A stretch of 46,698 nucleotides of DNA. It comes from a virus. The position numbers and the translations under genes are program-made. The notes beneath the pieces are model-generated. The model was not told the origin of the DNA, did not search any database, and saw only the letters and a program-made list of their open reading frames with translations. Below are positions 31,664 through 38,736 of the stretch, piece after piece. Where the stretch lies: IMG/VR virus record IMGVR_UViG_3300031785_000008, positions 1-46,698 of that record; one strand, 5' to 3'. Positions within the stretch are counted from its first letter, which is position 1. Every line of letters starts with the position of its first letter.

Positions 31664-31724
31664 GCCTGCGTTAATTGTTCCCGCGTGCCTGCGTTAATTG
31701 ATCGCGCCCGCGTCCGCGTTATTG
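31664..31724. repeat. Iteron-like direct repeats
   Basis: GCCTGCGTTAATTG occurs exactly at 31664-31677 and 31687-31700 (period 23), followed by a degenerate third copy GCGTTATTG at 31716-31724. Each is joined by CCCGCGT-type linkers. Direct repeats beside the genome end could bind a replication or packaging protein. Confidence 0.6.
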
Positions 31725-31772
31725 AGACCCCCTATGGGGGAGGCGTCCGTGGAGCGTCGTCTATATACCTCT

Positions 31773-32381
31773 TCAGACATTTTTGCCAAAATTTAAGGAC
31801 TTATTTGCTAAATCTATAGACAAACGAAGTTCATCAGAATGTCTTTTTTTATACTCTTCTAATTTAGAAACCCATCCTGTAATAATATATTTTCTTTCGT
31901 CTGGAGCTACTACTCCACGGTGAAAATAAGGAAAGCCTGCTGCCCAGATGTACATATCTCCTGCTATTGGTTGTGCTGTTGTGTTTAAATATATAAACTC
32001 AGTACCTCCGCCTTTTTGGATAGTGTTAAGAAAGATCATCCATGCAAATATTCTCTCTTCACCTGTGCTTTCACAATGTGCTCTGTGACAATAGTTGTTT
32101 GGTTCATATCTCATTAGTTGAGCACCTCCGTTTACTATCCAATCAGTATAGTTAGTTTTAAGTAGAGGGTATTTGTCTACATACTTTCGACATGTATCAT
32201 CAATACCCTTACGAAGATCTGGATGTTCGTAAATATTAATGTTTATTTCTATATCATCCATAGGATGCTCTGGACCTAAATGACCTTGTTCAGCTTTATG
32301 AATATTGTTATCCATCAAATCTATGTACTTTTGACATGTATTAGCAGAAAAACAACTATTTTTTAAAATAAAGTTATCCAT
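31773..32381 (-). CDS. 2OG-Fe(II) oxygenase-like protein, 202 aa
   Basis: A prolyl-4-hydroxylase-type double-stranded beta-helix. It shows NYCHRAHCESTGEERIFAW, with a possible HxE metal pair instead of HxD, then FLNTIQKGGGTEFIYLN and the distal FHRGVVAPDERKYIITGW. In the last segment Lys takes the place of the usual 2OG-binding Arg. It overlaps the talC stop by 8 bases and is the last gene before the non-coding region. Substrate unknown. Confidence 0.8.
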   Translation of the reverse strand: MDNFILKNSCFSANTCQKYIDLMDNNIHKAEQGHLGPEHPMDDIEININIYEHPDLRKGIDDTCRKYVDKYPLLKTNYTDWIVNGGAQLMRYEPNNYCHRAHCESTGEERIFAWMIFLNTIQKGGGTEFIYLNTTAQPIAGDMYIWAAGFPYFHRGVVAPDERKYIITGWVSKLEEYKKRHSDELRLSIDLANKSLNFGKNV

Positions 32382-33030
32382 TATTGTCTATCTGTCCACT
32401 GTCAATCATAAATTGGAACAGTCCTTTATCGGTTAGCACATGTTTGTACATATCGTCGAATACTTTCGGCGGTATGGTGCAAATGTGTGCTCCTGCTGCG
32501 AATGCTCTACCAACTGTTGCAGCATCTCTAATGCTTGCAGCTAATATTTTTGTATCTGTTCTGTTATGGCAAAATACTTTAGCAATATCACGTATTAAAC
32601 CAATACCATCATGTCCGTTGTCGTCTAAACGTCCAACAAACGGTGATACGTAGGTTGCTCCAGCTAATGCACAGAGTATTGCTTGACTAACACTAAACAC
32701 TAAGGTCATATTAACTCTAATACCCATAAATGAAAGGGTTTTACAAGCTTTTATGCCTTCAGGAGTGCAAGGTAGCTTAATAGTTGCTTCATGTGGGTAA
32801 AGTTTCCCATATTGAATGCCATTTAGTATTAATGTTTCCGCATCATGTCCATCTACCTCTATTGAAAGGTCTTTTATACCTATATCTTTAATTAGATCGG
32901 CATATATGTCGTCTGGATCTTTACCACTCTTCTTAATCAGCGTAGGGTTGGTGGTAATCCCTGAGATAACTCCAGAATCAAGTCTTTCGTCTATCTCTTT
33001 AATAATTGCTGTGTCTAAGAACAGCTTCAT
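32374..33030 (-). CDS. talC: Transaldolase, TalC type
   Basis: A 218-aa short-form transaldolase: MKLFLDTAIIKEIDE, GITTNPTLIKKSGKD, a catalytic Lys in EATIKLPCTPEG, VNMTLVFSVSQAILCALAGA and TYVSPFVGRLDDNG. It links glycolytic and pentose phosphate sugars and is a frequent cyanophage metabolic gene, thought to raise pentose and NADPH for dNTPs. It sits at the late end near the genome terminus, as in other T7-like cyanophages. The start overlaps the 27-aa membrane peptide gene (ATGA). Confidence 0.96.
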   Translation of the reverse strand: MKLFLDTAIIKEIDERLDSGVISGITTNPTLIKKSGKDPDDIYADLIKDIGIKDLSIEVDGHDAETLILNGIQYGKLYPHEATIKLPCTPEGIKACKTLSFMGIRVNMTLVFSVSQAILCALAGATYVSPFVGRLDDNGHDGIGLIRDIAKVFCHNRTDTKILAASIRDAATVGRAFAAGAHICTIPPKVFDDMYKHVLTDKGLFQFMIDSGQIDNNG

Positions 33031-33110
33031 CTTTTAAAAACTCCTAAACGGGTGAGGACGTACAGGGTAAGTGCCGTCCAGAATAGTATTTCTAGTCCGA
33101 TATTATTCAT
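33027..33110 (-). CDS. 27-aa single-helix membrane peptide
   Basis: ATG at 33110 with a GAAGAAG ribosome site, TGA overlapping the talC ATG. The product MNNIGLEILFWTALTLYVLT ends RLGVFKR, one hydrophobic helix with a basic C-terminal end. It overlaps the 89-aa gene by 8 bases. The size and topology would fit a small holin, a regulator or an inner-membrane anchor; unproven. Confidence 0.6.
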   Translation of the reverse strand: MNNIGLEILFWTALTLYVLTRLGVFKR

Positions 33111-33372
33111 CTTCTTCAGGAAAGTAACCAATAGAAAAGCCACCATCCTCTGTTTCTTCTACTACTGCTTTATATACTGGCTCTGATAGTTCATCCATCT
33201 TTGCGTGGTACTCATCTATTGCCATGTCAACAGTTTGTTCTGTTTTGAGATTTATCCATCTCTGCTCTAAACCAATCAACATACCTAGTATTAGGAAGTT
33301 AATGGGTGGGAAAGGAGTCTTTAAACTCTTATATAACTCTTTAAAGTGGTTAATCTTTAATTTATGTTCCAT
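33103..33372 (-). CDS. Unknown protein, 89 aa
   Basis: The product MEHKLKINHFKELYKSLKTP continues FPPINFLILGMLIGLEQRWI and ends with an acidic tail, GYFPEEDE. A weakly hydrophobic segment (residues 22-38) may be buried or membrane-touching. It is the first gene after the large terminase and behind a spacer with a promoter-like repeat. Confidence 0.7.
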   Translation of the reverse strand: MEHKLKINHFKELYKSLKTPFPPINFLILGMLIGLEQRWINLKTEQTVDMAIDEYHAKMDELSEPVYKAVVEETEDGGFSIGYFPEEDE

Positions 33373-33477
33373 ATAGGTTAGTGGTAGTAATTAGAGGTGA
33401 TATCTTTTATGGATATCCGGCTAATAGTTGTATGAGGGAGAGTCCACCCTTCTCTCCCCTATTAACCCGTCATCGGT
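33373..33477 (-). promoter_or_regulatory. Spacer with hairpin and promoter-like sequence
   Basis: A 105-base gap after the terminase. On the minus strand, directly after the terminase stop, ACCGATGACGGGTTAATA is followed by GGGGAGAG; the end resembles the T7-class promoter start TATAGGGAGA. The same bases begin a GGGAGAG...CTCTCCC hairpin (33436-33458). No T-run follows. I infer a phage promoter or processing site for the talC group. Confidence 0.45.
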
Positions 33478-33479
33478 CT
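33460..33479 (-). repeat. 20-nt exact repeat, copy after terminase
   Basis: TATTAACCCGTCATCGGTCT, identical to 26577-26596 in the RNA polymerase gene. It spans the terminase stop codon and the following spacer. Chance is an unlikely explanation for a 20-base match in 46 kb. Confidence 0.65.
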
Positions 33480-35208
33480 AAACCCAGTTGTTATATGACT
33501 TCTTACCTTCTAGTCCTCTTGCCTCTCTACGCTGATCTATATCTAGTCCTAGAACAAGGTGATTAGTAGCAGATTGAGGGTCATCAAACCAAGCTTCTAA
33601 CATATCGTCCCACTCTTCTCTTTTTCTTAACTTGATCTGTTCCCGTGCAGAAATAGATAACGCATCTACGTAGTATTTAACTGCCTGTGCTAGACAGTCA
33701 AGTCTATCGTCATGTTTAACTGCGTATTTTTCTCTACACATACGACTCATCTGGTAAAAGAGCATATAGAGGAGCCGACTCTCAGGTGCACTGTTTTTGT
33801 TTGAGCTGTAATCCCACTCAATAACCCCACGGTCAACAATAAGACGGTGCTGGTTAAGAACAGGTTCAAGCGTATCAATAATCCTGTCTTCTTTTCTGAC
33901 ATTCGCACGTACTTCGTCCACAAGGATTCTTTGTTTGGTTTGTTGTATATGTTTTTTAAAAAGTTCACTTACTATTCCGTCTCCAAAGTTAGATTCTACT
34001 ACAAGAGTTGTAGCATTGTATTTTTTACAGCCTCTTAAAATATCGAGCAAGGTCGCATCTGAATACCCGTCACGGTAGGCTCGCATCTCATGTAGGTATA
34101 GAAAGCCGTTCTTTTGGGAGAGATAACAGGCTGCCGTTTCATCGGCTCCTCTACCGGAGGGGTCGACTGAGCAGATGGTTTCTTGGTATTTGGTCCATTC
34201 CCCCTGTATTTGCATCGGAGAGTAGAAGTAGTCCCCGGGTAGACCCACTGTGGGCAGATCTTTAAGTACATTCCTTGGGTCTGAACACCATATGATGTTG
34301 TCGGGTGCAGTGTCAGGATTAACACTGGTAACAACAAGGTCAGCCATTTTGAGAGGAAACTTCTCAGCGTCTGACAGACTTGTATCCAGCATAAATTGCA
34401 ACATAAAGTTGCTACGTCCCATGGACGCTTCTCTTTCAACAAGGTCATCTTCACTAAATCTGTCATCTGTAGGTGTCCAAGGTTGTACGCCATTATCTAT
34501 ATCTTCTTGTAGTTGTGGAGCTATTTTGCCTTCGTATTGTGTATTGTTTCTGGGATATCGCGCTGTCCAAACAAATGGTCTGTAATTCCGCTCTGCCAGC
34601 TTACGATAAACAGTAAAAGTAGTCTGAGGAGTCCCGAGATACATAATACGGCTATCGTCTTTCGGCGTAAGGATTGATTCTGCTTCGGTGCAGAGTTGAA
34701 GAAGCTTTTCACGCATCAACTCCGTCATGCTGTTCCCGGGAACCTCTATGTCGTCCAGAATCATTAAGTCTGCACGACTTCCCGTTAGCTGACCAGTAAT
34801 ACCAACACTTTTGACTGATGGTGCCTGATGAGGTGAACATAGAACGTCGAAGGAAATTCTTGACCATCTCGCGTCGTCGCTCTTTGGTTGTAGGTGACTT
34901 AACCATGGTGTTTCAATAATTAGTTTCTGTAGGAAAATACTCATGTTATCAGCTCTTTCCTTAGAAGCTGATATAATCATTATTTTCTTTTCTGCGTCAT
35001 TAAACAAAGTCCACAACACAAACGCTCCAGTAATCCAACTTTTTCCGACTCCTCGGAAGGCTTGGATCTGTAAACGTTTTGGTCCGTGCTGTAAATAGTC
35101 TGCAATGGCGTATTGTGCCCTAGTTGGTGAAGGGAGATCAAGCTGGTCCCATAATGCTTGCAGAAACAGCTTGAAATCGCCCTGTAAGGACGTTAAAACG
35201 TCAGTCAT
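33478..35208 (-). CDS. Terminase large subunit (gp19-like)
   Basis: A 576-aa packaging motor. Walker A-like IQAFRGVGKSWITGAF (residues about 53-68), Walker B LMILDDIEVPGN, and the RNase H-like nuclease with TICSVDPSGRGADETAACY, LVVESNFGDG and the late acidic KHDDRLDCLAQAV. It translocates DNA into the procapsid and cuts concatemers. It starts 20 bases after the 35229 gene. Confidence 0.95.
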   Translation of the reverse strand: MTDVLTSLQGDFKLFLQALWDQLDLPSPTRAQYAIADYLQHGPKRLQIQAFRGVGKSWITGAFVLWTLFNDAEKKIMIISASKERADNMSIFLQKLIIETPWLSHLQPKSDDARWSRISFDVLCSPHQAPSVKSVGITGQLTGSRADLMILDDIEVPGNSMTELMREKLLQLCTEAESILTPKDDSRIMYLGTPQTTFTVYRKLAERNYRPFVWTARYPRNNTQYEGKIAPQLQEDIDNGVQPWTPTDDRFSEDDLVEREASMGRSNFMLQFMLDTSLSDAEKFPLKMADLVVTSVNPDTAPDNIIWCSDPRNVLKDLPTVGLPGDYFYSPMQIQGEWTKYQETICSVDPSGRGADETAACYLSQKNGFLYLHEMRAYRDGYSDATLLDILRGCKKYNATTLVVESNFGDGIVSELFKKHIQQTKQRILVDEVRANVRKEDRIIDTLEPVLNQHRLIVDRGVIEWDYSSNKNSAPESRLLYMLFYQMSRMCREKYAVKHDDRLDCLAQAVKYYVDALSISAREQIKLRKREEWDDMLEAWFDDPQSATNHLVLGLDIDQRREARGLEGKKSYNNWV

Positions 35209-35228
35209 ATAGAAATGTATATAAGTTA

Positions 35229-36122
35229 TTAATCAAAGGCATCAAGACCTCTACCGACACTCTCGTAATCACCAGTAAAGACATCTTCAGCTTTAAGTTT
35301 TTGTTTCTTAAGTGCTCCTTTCCAGTCTCTTCTAGTAACTATTTCATTAAGAGTATCATCAGTCAAGAAACTACGGATACCTCTTCTACTTGGGTCAAAG
35401 AACATTACAAGATCTTCGTATAAGTCATTAGGTATGCCAAGGGCTATTTTTTCCAAGCGGTCTAATTCACCACTAGCTTCACCCTGTGCAAAATTACCTA
35501 AAACTTTATTACCATCATCATCTATGTAATTTCTTCCCGGTTGTACAAACCTTTGAGTAATTGAATTAACAGCAGTAGCGTCATGTGGACTAACAAGGTG
35601 TCCATCTGTAGCATTGCCATCAAGTCGTCTCTGAGCTTTTACATTAGCTTTGTAATCCCTTAACTGTTTACTACGGATATTAACATACCTTGCTATTTCC
35701 TGATAATCAAACTGAGTTAATTCACTAGGATCTGTGATCTGTTTGTATCGCATGTAGTTTTGCAAAGCATTTGCGTCAGTAATGCTAGTTGCTTTTGTTG
35801 ATTTAGCTCTTTTAGCTCCAGACTTTTTTGTAGCTTTCTGAGTAGGGAACCCTATTTGACTAACGTTCTTTATCTCATTAATACTTCCTTTTTTAACTTT
35901 TGCTAGTCTTTCACTACCATCAATAAAAACTCGGTTATAACCGCTTGTGCTTTTTTTATCAGCAATATCAGAACGGATAGCATTCTTTTTTTTTAAAAAG
36001 TCTTTATCTTTGGTATTTAAATGTATAGAGCCATCTTTATGACGTTTGATTTTTAAACGATCTGCTTGAGAAATATAACCTTTTATATTAGAATGCTTTA
36101 ATACGTTCTTGATTATTGCCAT
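35229..36122 (-). CDS. Unknown protein, 297 aa
   Basis: The first half is Lys/Ser-rich and basic (IKRHKDGSIHLNTKDKDFLKK; KKSGAKRAKSTKATS). The second half has a more ordered block TDGHLVSPHDATAVNSITQR, then GNFAQGEASGELDRLEKIAL and LYEDLVMFFDPSRRG. The GHLVSPHDA part might be a nuclease-like metal site, but I cannot name a family. Position next to terminase suggests a packaging or DNA-processing role. Confidence 0.75.
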   Translation of the reverse strand: MAIIKNVLKHSNIKGYISQADRLKIKRHKDGSIHLNTKDKDFLKKKNAIRSDIADKKSTSGYNRVFIDGSERLAKVKKGSINEIKNVSQIGFPTQKATKKSGAKRAKSTKATSITDANALQNYMRYKQITDPSELTQFDYQEIARYVNIRSKQLRDYKANVKAQRRLDGNATDGHLVSPHDATAVNSITQRFVQPGRNYIDDDGNKVLGNFAQGEASGELDRLEKIALGIPNDLYEDLVMFFDPSRRGIRSFLTDDTLNEIVTRRDWKGALKKQKLKAEDVFTGDYESVGRGLDAFD

Positions 36123-36128
36123 TAGAAA

Positions 36129-36689
36129 TTAAGATTTTTTCTTTTTCTTTATTTTTAACTTTTCTGCTATTCTTTTTTTAGCTGCTGCCTGTGCTCTTTT
36201 TCTAGCTCTTTCTCTGTTTTCAGCACCACGTGCACCTACAGTACCACGTCTAGCTAAGCGTCCACCTTTTGTTTTAATAAACTTCTCGTTAAATCTTTCA
36301 CGATTAGTTTTTTTCTTTGGAGCTTCTTTTTTATTTTCTGTATTACTACCGTTAGTATTACCGTTAGTTTTAGGTTTATCTACTGTTGTAGTAGGAGTAT
36401 CAGTTTGTTGAGTATTGTCAGTCTTTTTAACTACCTTTTTCTTTTTACTATTATCTATAGTTAGATCTTTATTAATAGGACCTTTTCTTTTTTTAACGTA
36501 TGTTTCAACGTCTTTGTCAATTTTTTTGTTTTTCTGTCTTTTTGACCAAGCAGTCCATCTAGGATTTAGCTTTCTTGTTTTTTTGTTATTTCGAGGGTTT
36601 TTAACAAAAATATATTTAGGAGGTTCTTTAGAGGTAATTTTCCCTGCCTTTATATCAGATACGATTTTACTCGTGTCAAAGGATGCCAT
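36129..36689 (-). CDS. Lys-rich low-complexity protein, 186 aa
   Basis: Very basic: N-terminal MASFDTSKIVSDIKAGKITS, a central Lys/Asn/Thr-rich disordered part (about residues 70-125), and an Ala/Arg/Lys helix at the end. Such proteins may bind DNA or RNA. No domain recognised. It lies between the HNH gene and the 297-aa gene with 4-6 base gaps. Confidence 0.7.
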   Translation of the reverse strand: MASFDTSKIVSDIKAGKITSKEPPKYIFVKNPRNNKKTRKLNPRWTAWSKRQKNKKIDKDVETYVKKRKGPINKDLTIDNSKKKKVVKKTDNTQQTDTPTTTVDKPKTNGNTNGSNTENKKEAPKKKTNRERFNEKFIKTKGGRLARRGTVGARGAENRERARKRAQAAAKKRIAEKLKIKKKKKS

Positions 36690-36693
36690 GATT

Positions 36694-37023
36694 TTATTTA
36701 ATATGTTGATGAATAATTAGTTCTCGCAATGGCTGTATTCCAAATACTTTTCGCATCCATCCGAGCCAATTGCTACTACCTTTACCTTGATTACATTTCC
36801 TGCACGCGGGTACAAGATTCGATGTAATAGTTTCTCCACCTCTGCAACGAGGTTTAACATGATCGAGTGTAAGTTCTTTAAATTCATAATTTTTTCCGCA
36901 ATAAACACATGTACAATTAAAATGCTCTTTTATCGCACGCCTCCAAAGGCGTTTTGCTTCGGGGCTTGTCATGGTTATTAAATTGTGTAAGTAATGTTCT
37001 GGTTTAGGTAGTAAAGGGGTCAT
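36694..37023 (-). CDS. HNH endonuclease
   Basis: A 109-aa protein with a complete HNH domain: CVYCGKNYEFKELTLDHVKP, then RCRGGETITSNLVPACRKCN. Two CxxC pairs bind the structural zinc and the DHVKP His is catalytic. It is placed upstream of the large terminase, as the packaging-associated HNH proteins of many tailed phages. A homing enzyme is the alternative. The start overlaps the previous stop (ATGA). Confidence 0.9.
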   Translation of the reverse strand: MTPLLPKPEHYLHNLITMTSPEAKRLWRRAIKEHFNCTCVYCGKNYEFKELTLDHVKPRCRGGETITSNLVPACRKCNQGKGSSNWLGWMRKVFGIQPLRELIIHQHIK

Positions 37024-37271
37024 TTACGTATTTTGAGTCGGCTTTTTCTGTTTTTAGATGGACTTTGGAGTCTTCCTTTCGTGGTACTCCCTTCGTAGTG
37101 AGCAGCATCTTTGCCGTCACCATTCCCGTAGGTTCCAAGTTGTCTATTAAGTCGATTTGCATTAACACGTAGAGCTAATCCTTTTTTTGTTTTGTTGTAT
37201 TTTTTTTGCTGCTTAAGTCTTTGTTGCTTAGCTGCTGGGTTGGATTTGTAGTAAGAGCTAGTGCTTGCCAT
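37020..37271 (-). CDS. Small basic conserved phage protein, 83 aa
   Basis: The product has KKYNKTKKGLALRVNANRLN and then RQLGTYGNGDGKDAAHYEGS, a pattern I have seen in many small caudoviral proteins near terminase genes. It ends SPSKNRKSRLKIRK. Strongly basic; nucleic acid contact is likely but unproven. It overlaps the small terminase gene by 14 bases. Confidence 0.75.
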   Translation of the reverse strand: MASTSSYYKSNPAAKQQRLKQQKKYNKTKKGLALRVNANRLNRQLGTYGNGDGKDAAHYEGSTTKGRLQSPSKNRKSRLKIRK

Positions 37272-37500
37272 ATAGCTTTGCCTGTACTAATTCTGGATCA
37301 ACGGTTGGCATAACCTGTGCGAGTTTTGACAGAGGGTTTCCGTCATAAGCAACTCCGCTAATATCATTAGCTTTCAACCAATCGCAGGCTGCTTTTAAGT
37401 CTTGAGTAGTCGCCTCTCCAGCTTTGATGCGAGAGAGGAACTCCTTTGTAACTAGATTATGCAACTCGTTGAACTGATCTTCGGTTGCTTTTTTGTTCAT
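37258..37500 (-). CDS. Probable terminase small subunit (gp18-like)
   Basis: An 80-aa helical protein MNKKATEDQFNELHNLVTKE then FLSRIKAGEATTQDLKAACDWLKAND. This resembles the small terminases of T7-like marine phages (helix, KSGEAT turn, DL..A..FLK helix). It recognises the packaging start and hands DNA to gp19. In T7 the small terminase also precedes the large one. The ATG overlaps the previous stop (TAATG). Confidence 0.7.
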   Translation of the reverse strand: MNKKATEDQFNELHNLVTKEFLSRIKAGEATTQDLKAACDWLKANDISGVAYDGNPLSKLAQVMPTVDPELVQAKLYGKH

Positions 37501-37643
37501 TATCTTTTAGCTGTTTTAGCTGCACGTTTAAAGTTGGCAGCAGTTGGAGCTCCGGATTGTCCGGGTTTTCTCATTTTTTCTCCAGAACCTTTTTTGATTC
37601 TGAGACGTTTGGCGTGGATGTTTGCATAGAGTCCGCGTTTCAT
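37500..37643 (-). CDS. Small basic phage protein, 47 aa
   Basis: The product MKRGLYANIHAKRLRIKKGS continues GEKMRKPGQSGAPTAANFKR and ends AAKTAKR. The KRGLYANIHAKR..I..GSGEKMRKPG..GAPT pattern is widespread in small caudoviral proteins of unknown role. Both ends overlap the neighbouring genes as TAATG, so it is translated in a coupled series. Confidence 0.8.
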   Translation of the reverse strand: MKRGLYANIHAKRLRIKKGSGEKMRKPGQSGAPTAANFKRAAKTAKR

Positions 37644-37705
37644 TAGCGTTTACCTCCCTTGCCTTTCTTCATGCCACCACATGAGCCTTTGCCTTTGTGT
37701 GCCAT
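37643..37705 (-). CDS. 20-aa Gly/Lys peptide
   Basis: MAHKGKGSCGGMKKGKGGKR, with TAATG overlaps at both ends. The length is extreme, but the repeated coupling and the protein-like Gly/Lys pattern shared with the neighbours argue that it is translated. It has one Cys. Function unknown; DNA or RNA contact is plausible from charge. Confidence 0.55.
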   Translation of the reverse strand: MAHKGKGSCGGMKKGKGGKR

Positions 37706-37773
37706 TATTTTTTGCCCCCTTTCTTAGGTGGTCTTCCTTTTTTTGTACCGTAAGTACCTTTTCCGCTTGGCAT
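37705..37773 (-). CDS. 22-aa Gly/Lys/Pro peptide
   Basis: MPSGKGTYGTKKGRPPKKGG and then KK. It has the AT-hook-like core KKGRPPKK, which suggests minor-groove DNA binding. It is coupled to the 20-aa peptide by TAATG and lies two bases after the 78-aa gene. Confidence 0.55.
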   Translation of the reverse strand: MPSGKGTYGTKKGRPPKKGGKK

Positions 37774-37775
37774 AA

Positions 37776-38012
37776 TTAACATTTCCATTTACGTAATGCA
37801 AGAGCTTTTCGTGTAGGACGACCCTTGCTATCTTTCATTGGTCCTTTAACTCCGCCCATACGAGCGCAGAATGATCTCTTACGAGGACCTCCACCGGGTT
37901 GTGGTGCTTTAAGATTTGCACCAGTTGCCCTGTTGTATTTTTCTCGACCAGCTTTGGTGAGTCCGCCAGTACGACTTTTATGTTTGCCGATTTTTAGACT
38001 GACGTTTGCCAT
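37776..38012 (-). CDS. DUF6321-like small protein, 78 aa
   Basis: The product MANVSLKIGKHKSRTGGLTK continues AGREKYNRATGANLKAPQPG and GPMKDSKGRPTRKALALRKW. The GGLTKAGREKYNRATGANLK.P.P block is a common phage family usually listed as DUF6321. Basic. The ATG overlaps the 51-aa gene stop. Confidence 0.8.
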   Translation of the reverse strand: MANVSLKIGKHKSRTGGLTKAGREKYNRATGANLKAPQPGGGPRKRSFCARMGGVKGPMKDSKGRPTRKALALRKWKC

Positions 38013-38167
38013 TAGACACCTAGTCCTTTTTTGACTATAGCTAATGCTTTATCATCTAAATCATTATCTGTTTGTGCTACAAGTTTTTCTAAAAGCTCGA
38101 CTACAAAAACCTTAAATTTTGGTGACTTAAGTGCAGATAATACGAATGGTTTAAGGATTGCTAACAT
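38012..38167 (-). CDS. Small helical protein, 51 aa
   Basis: MLAILKPFVLSALKSPKFKV then FVVELLEKLVAQTDNDLDDK, a short amphipathic protein of a type often seen in the structural part of phage genomes. TAATG overlaps with the genes on both sides. Membrane association is conceivable for the first 20 residues. No known function. Confidence 0.75.
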   Translation of the reverse strand: MLAILKPFVLSALKSPKFKVFVVELLEKLVAQTDNDLDDKALAIVKKGLGV

Positions 38168-38736
38168 TATTTTTTCTTGGGTAAAAGTGATTGAATAGGT
38201 ACTACGTCAGAACAGAGGTGATATACACGTGAACCGGGTAGCAGGGTAAAGCCCTTCTGTTGAAGCTCCGCACATTTAAGTGCACGTACGAGCTCAAAAT
38301 CGAGCTTATTTTTTTGTATTTGACTTTCAGCCATGCGTTCGCATTGCTTAGTCAAGTCTCGATTAAGGGGTACCATAAAGTTTATTTGGAACCCCCAGTT
38401 TTCTGATATGACATAACCGTCCTCTGTCTGAGGTTCAGTATCGTTGCCCATATAAAATGGACTAAATGTCATTGTACTGCCATTGCAAGATATGTTGCTA
38501 CCAAAGGCTTGTCGGCTAGGAGCTCCATTATTTTGAAATTGCACTGCTTGATTTGTAACATTTCCCGTCGCGGCTGCCACGGGGTTACTATTATTATTGG
38601 TGTCTCCTTCTGCAAGTACTGGACTTACTGAGAGAATACAGACAGCGATGTAGTAGTAGAGTTTATTGTATAGTTTCTTGTGAAATCTATTTGTTCTACT
38701 AACCCTGCGCTTCTTGTTGTGGTTTCTAAATTCCAC
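38167..38736 (-). CDS. Exported conserved cyanophage protein, 189 aa
   Basis: After a basic leader there is a good signal peptide, KLYNKLYYYIAVCILSVSPV-LA, cleaved before EGDTNN. The mature part has four Cys (SNISCNG, TKQCERM, ALKCAEL, YHLCSDV) suitable for disulphides in the periplasm. The conserved-type end is DFELVRALKCAELQQKGFTL. The start is a GTG deep inside the 118-aa gene (112-base overlap); no ATG is available. It may act in the cell envelope at lysis or exclusion. Confidence 0.7.
   Translation of the reverse strand: MEFRNHNKKRRVSRTNRFHKKLYNKLYYYIAVCILSVSPVLAEGDTNNNSNPVAAATGNVTNQAVQFQNNGAPSRQAFGSNISCNGSTMTFSPFYMGNDTEPQTEDGYVISENWGFQINFMVPLNRDLTKQCERMAESQIQKNKLDFELVRALKCAELQQKGFTLLPGSRVYHLCSDVVPIQSLLPKKK

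Larger units (their letters stand above)
31254..31772 (-). promoter_or_regulatory. Long non-coding region, presumed genome end and early promoter zone
   Basis: 519 bases without a credible gene, between the last late gene and the first early gene. From the early side it holds a long inverted repeat (31282-31364), AT-rich palindromes including GTATTAT-TAC-ATAATAC (31426-31442), a GC-rich part with AGTGCTGTC-TCTTG-GACAGTACT (31566-31588) and GCGAGCG repeats (31622-31640), direct repeats of GCCTGCGTTAATTG (31664 and 31687), and CCCCC-TAT-GGGGG (31728-31740). Base composition jumps from AT-rich to GC-rich inside it. By T7 analogy it should hold terminal repeat sequence and early promoters; no clear TTGACA/TATAAT pair was found. 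Confidence 0.55.

Noticed and set aside
31254-31772. CRISPR array
   Set aside because: The direct repeats are two or three short copies with a 23-base period and no spacers; there are no cas genes in the window.
31424-31819. 131-aa plus-strand open frame in the long non-coding region
   Set aside because: It is the only sizeable plus-strand frame not antisense to a gene for most of its length, but it runs through palindromes and repeats, has Cys/Arg/Ser-rich random composition, no ribosome site and no recognisable domain.
33436-33458. Intrinsic terminator after the large terminase
   Set aside because: There is a GGGAGAG/CTCTCCC stem, but no T-run follows on the minus strand and the loop is nine bases.
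25071-37023. Integrase and tRNA-type attachment site expected from some relatives
   Set aside because: No tyrosine or serine recombinase motif was found in any frame, so there is no support for lysogeny.
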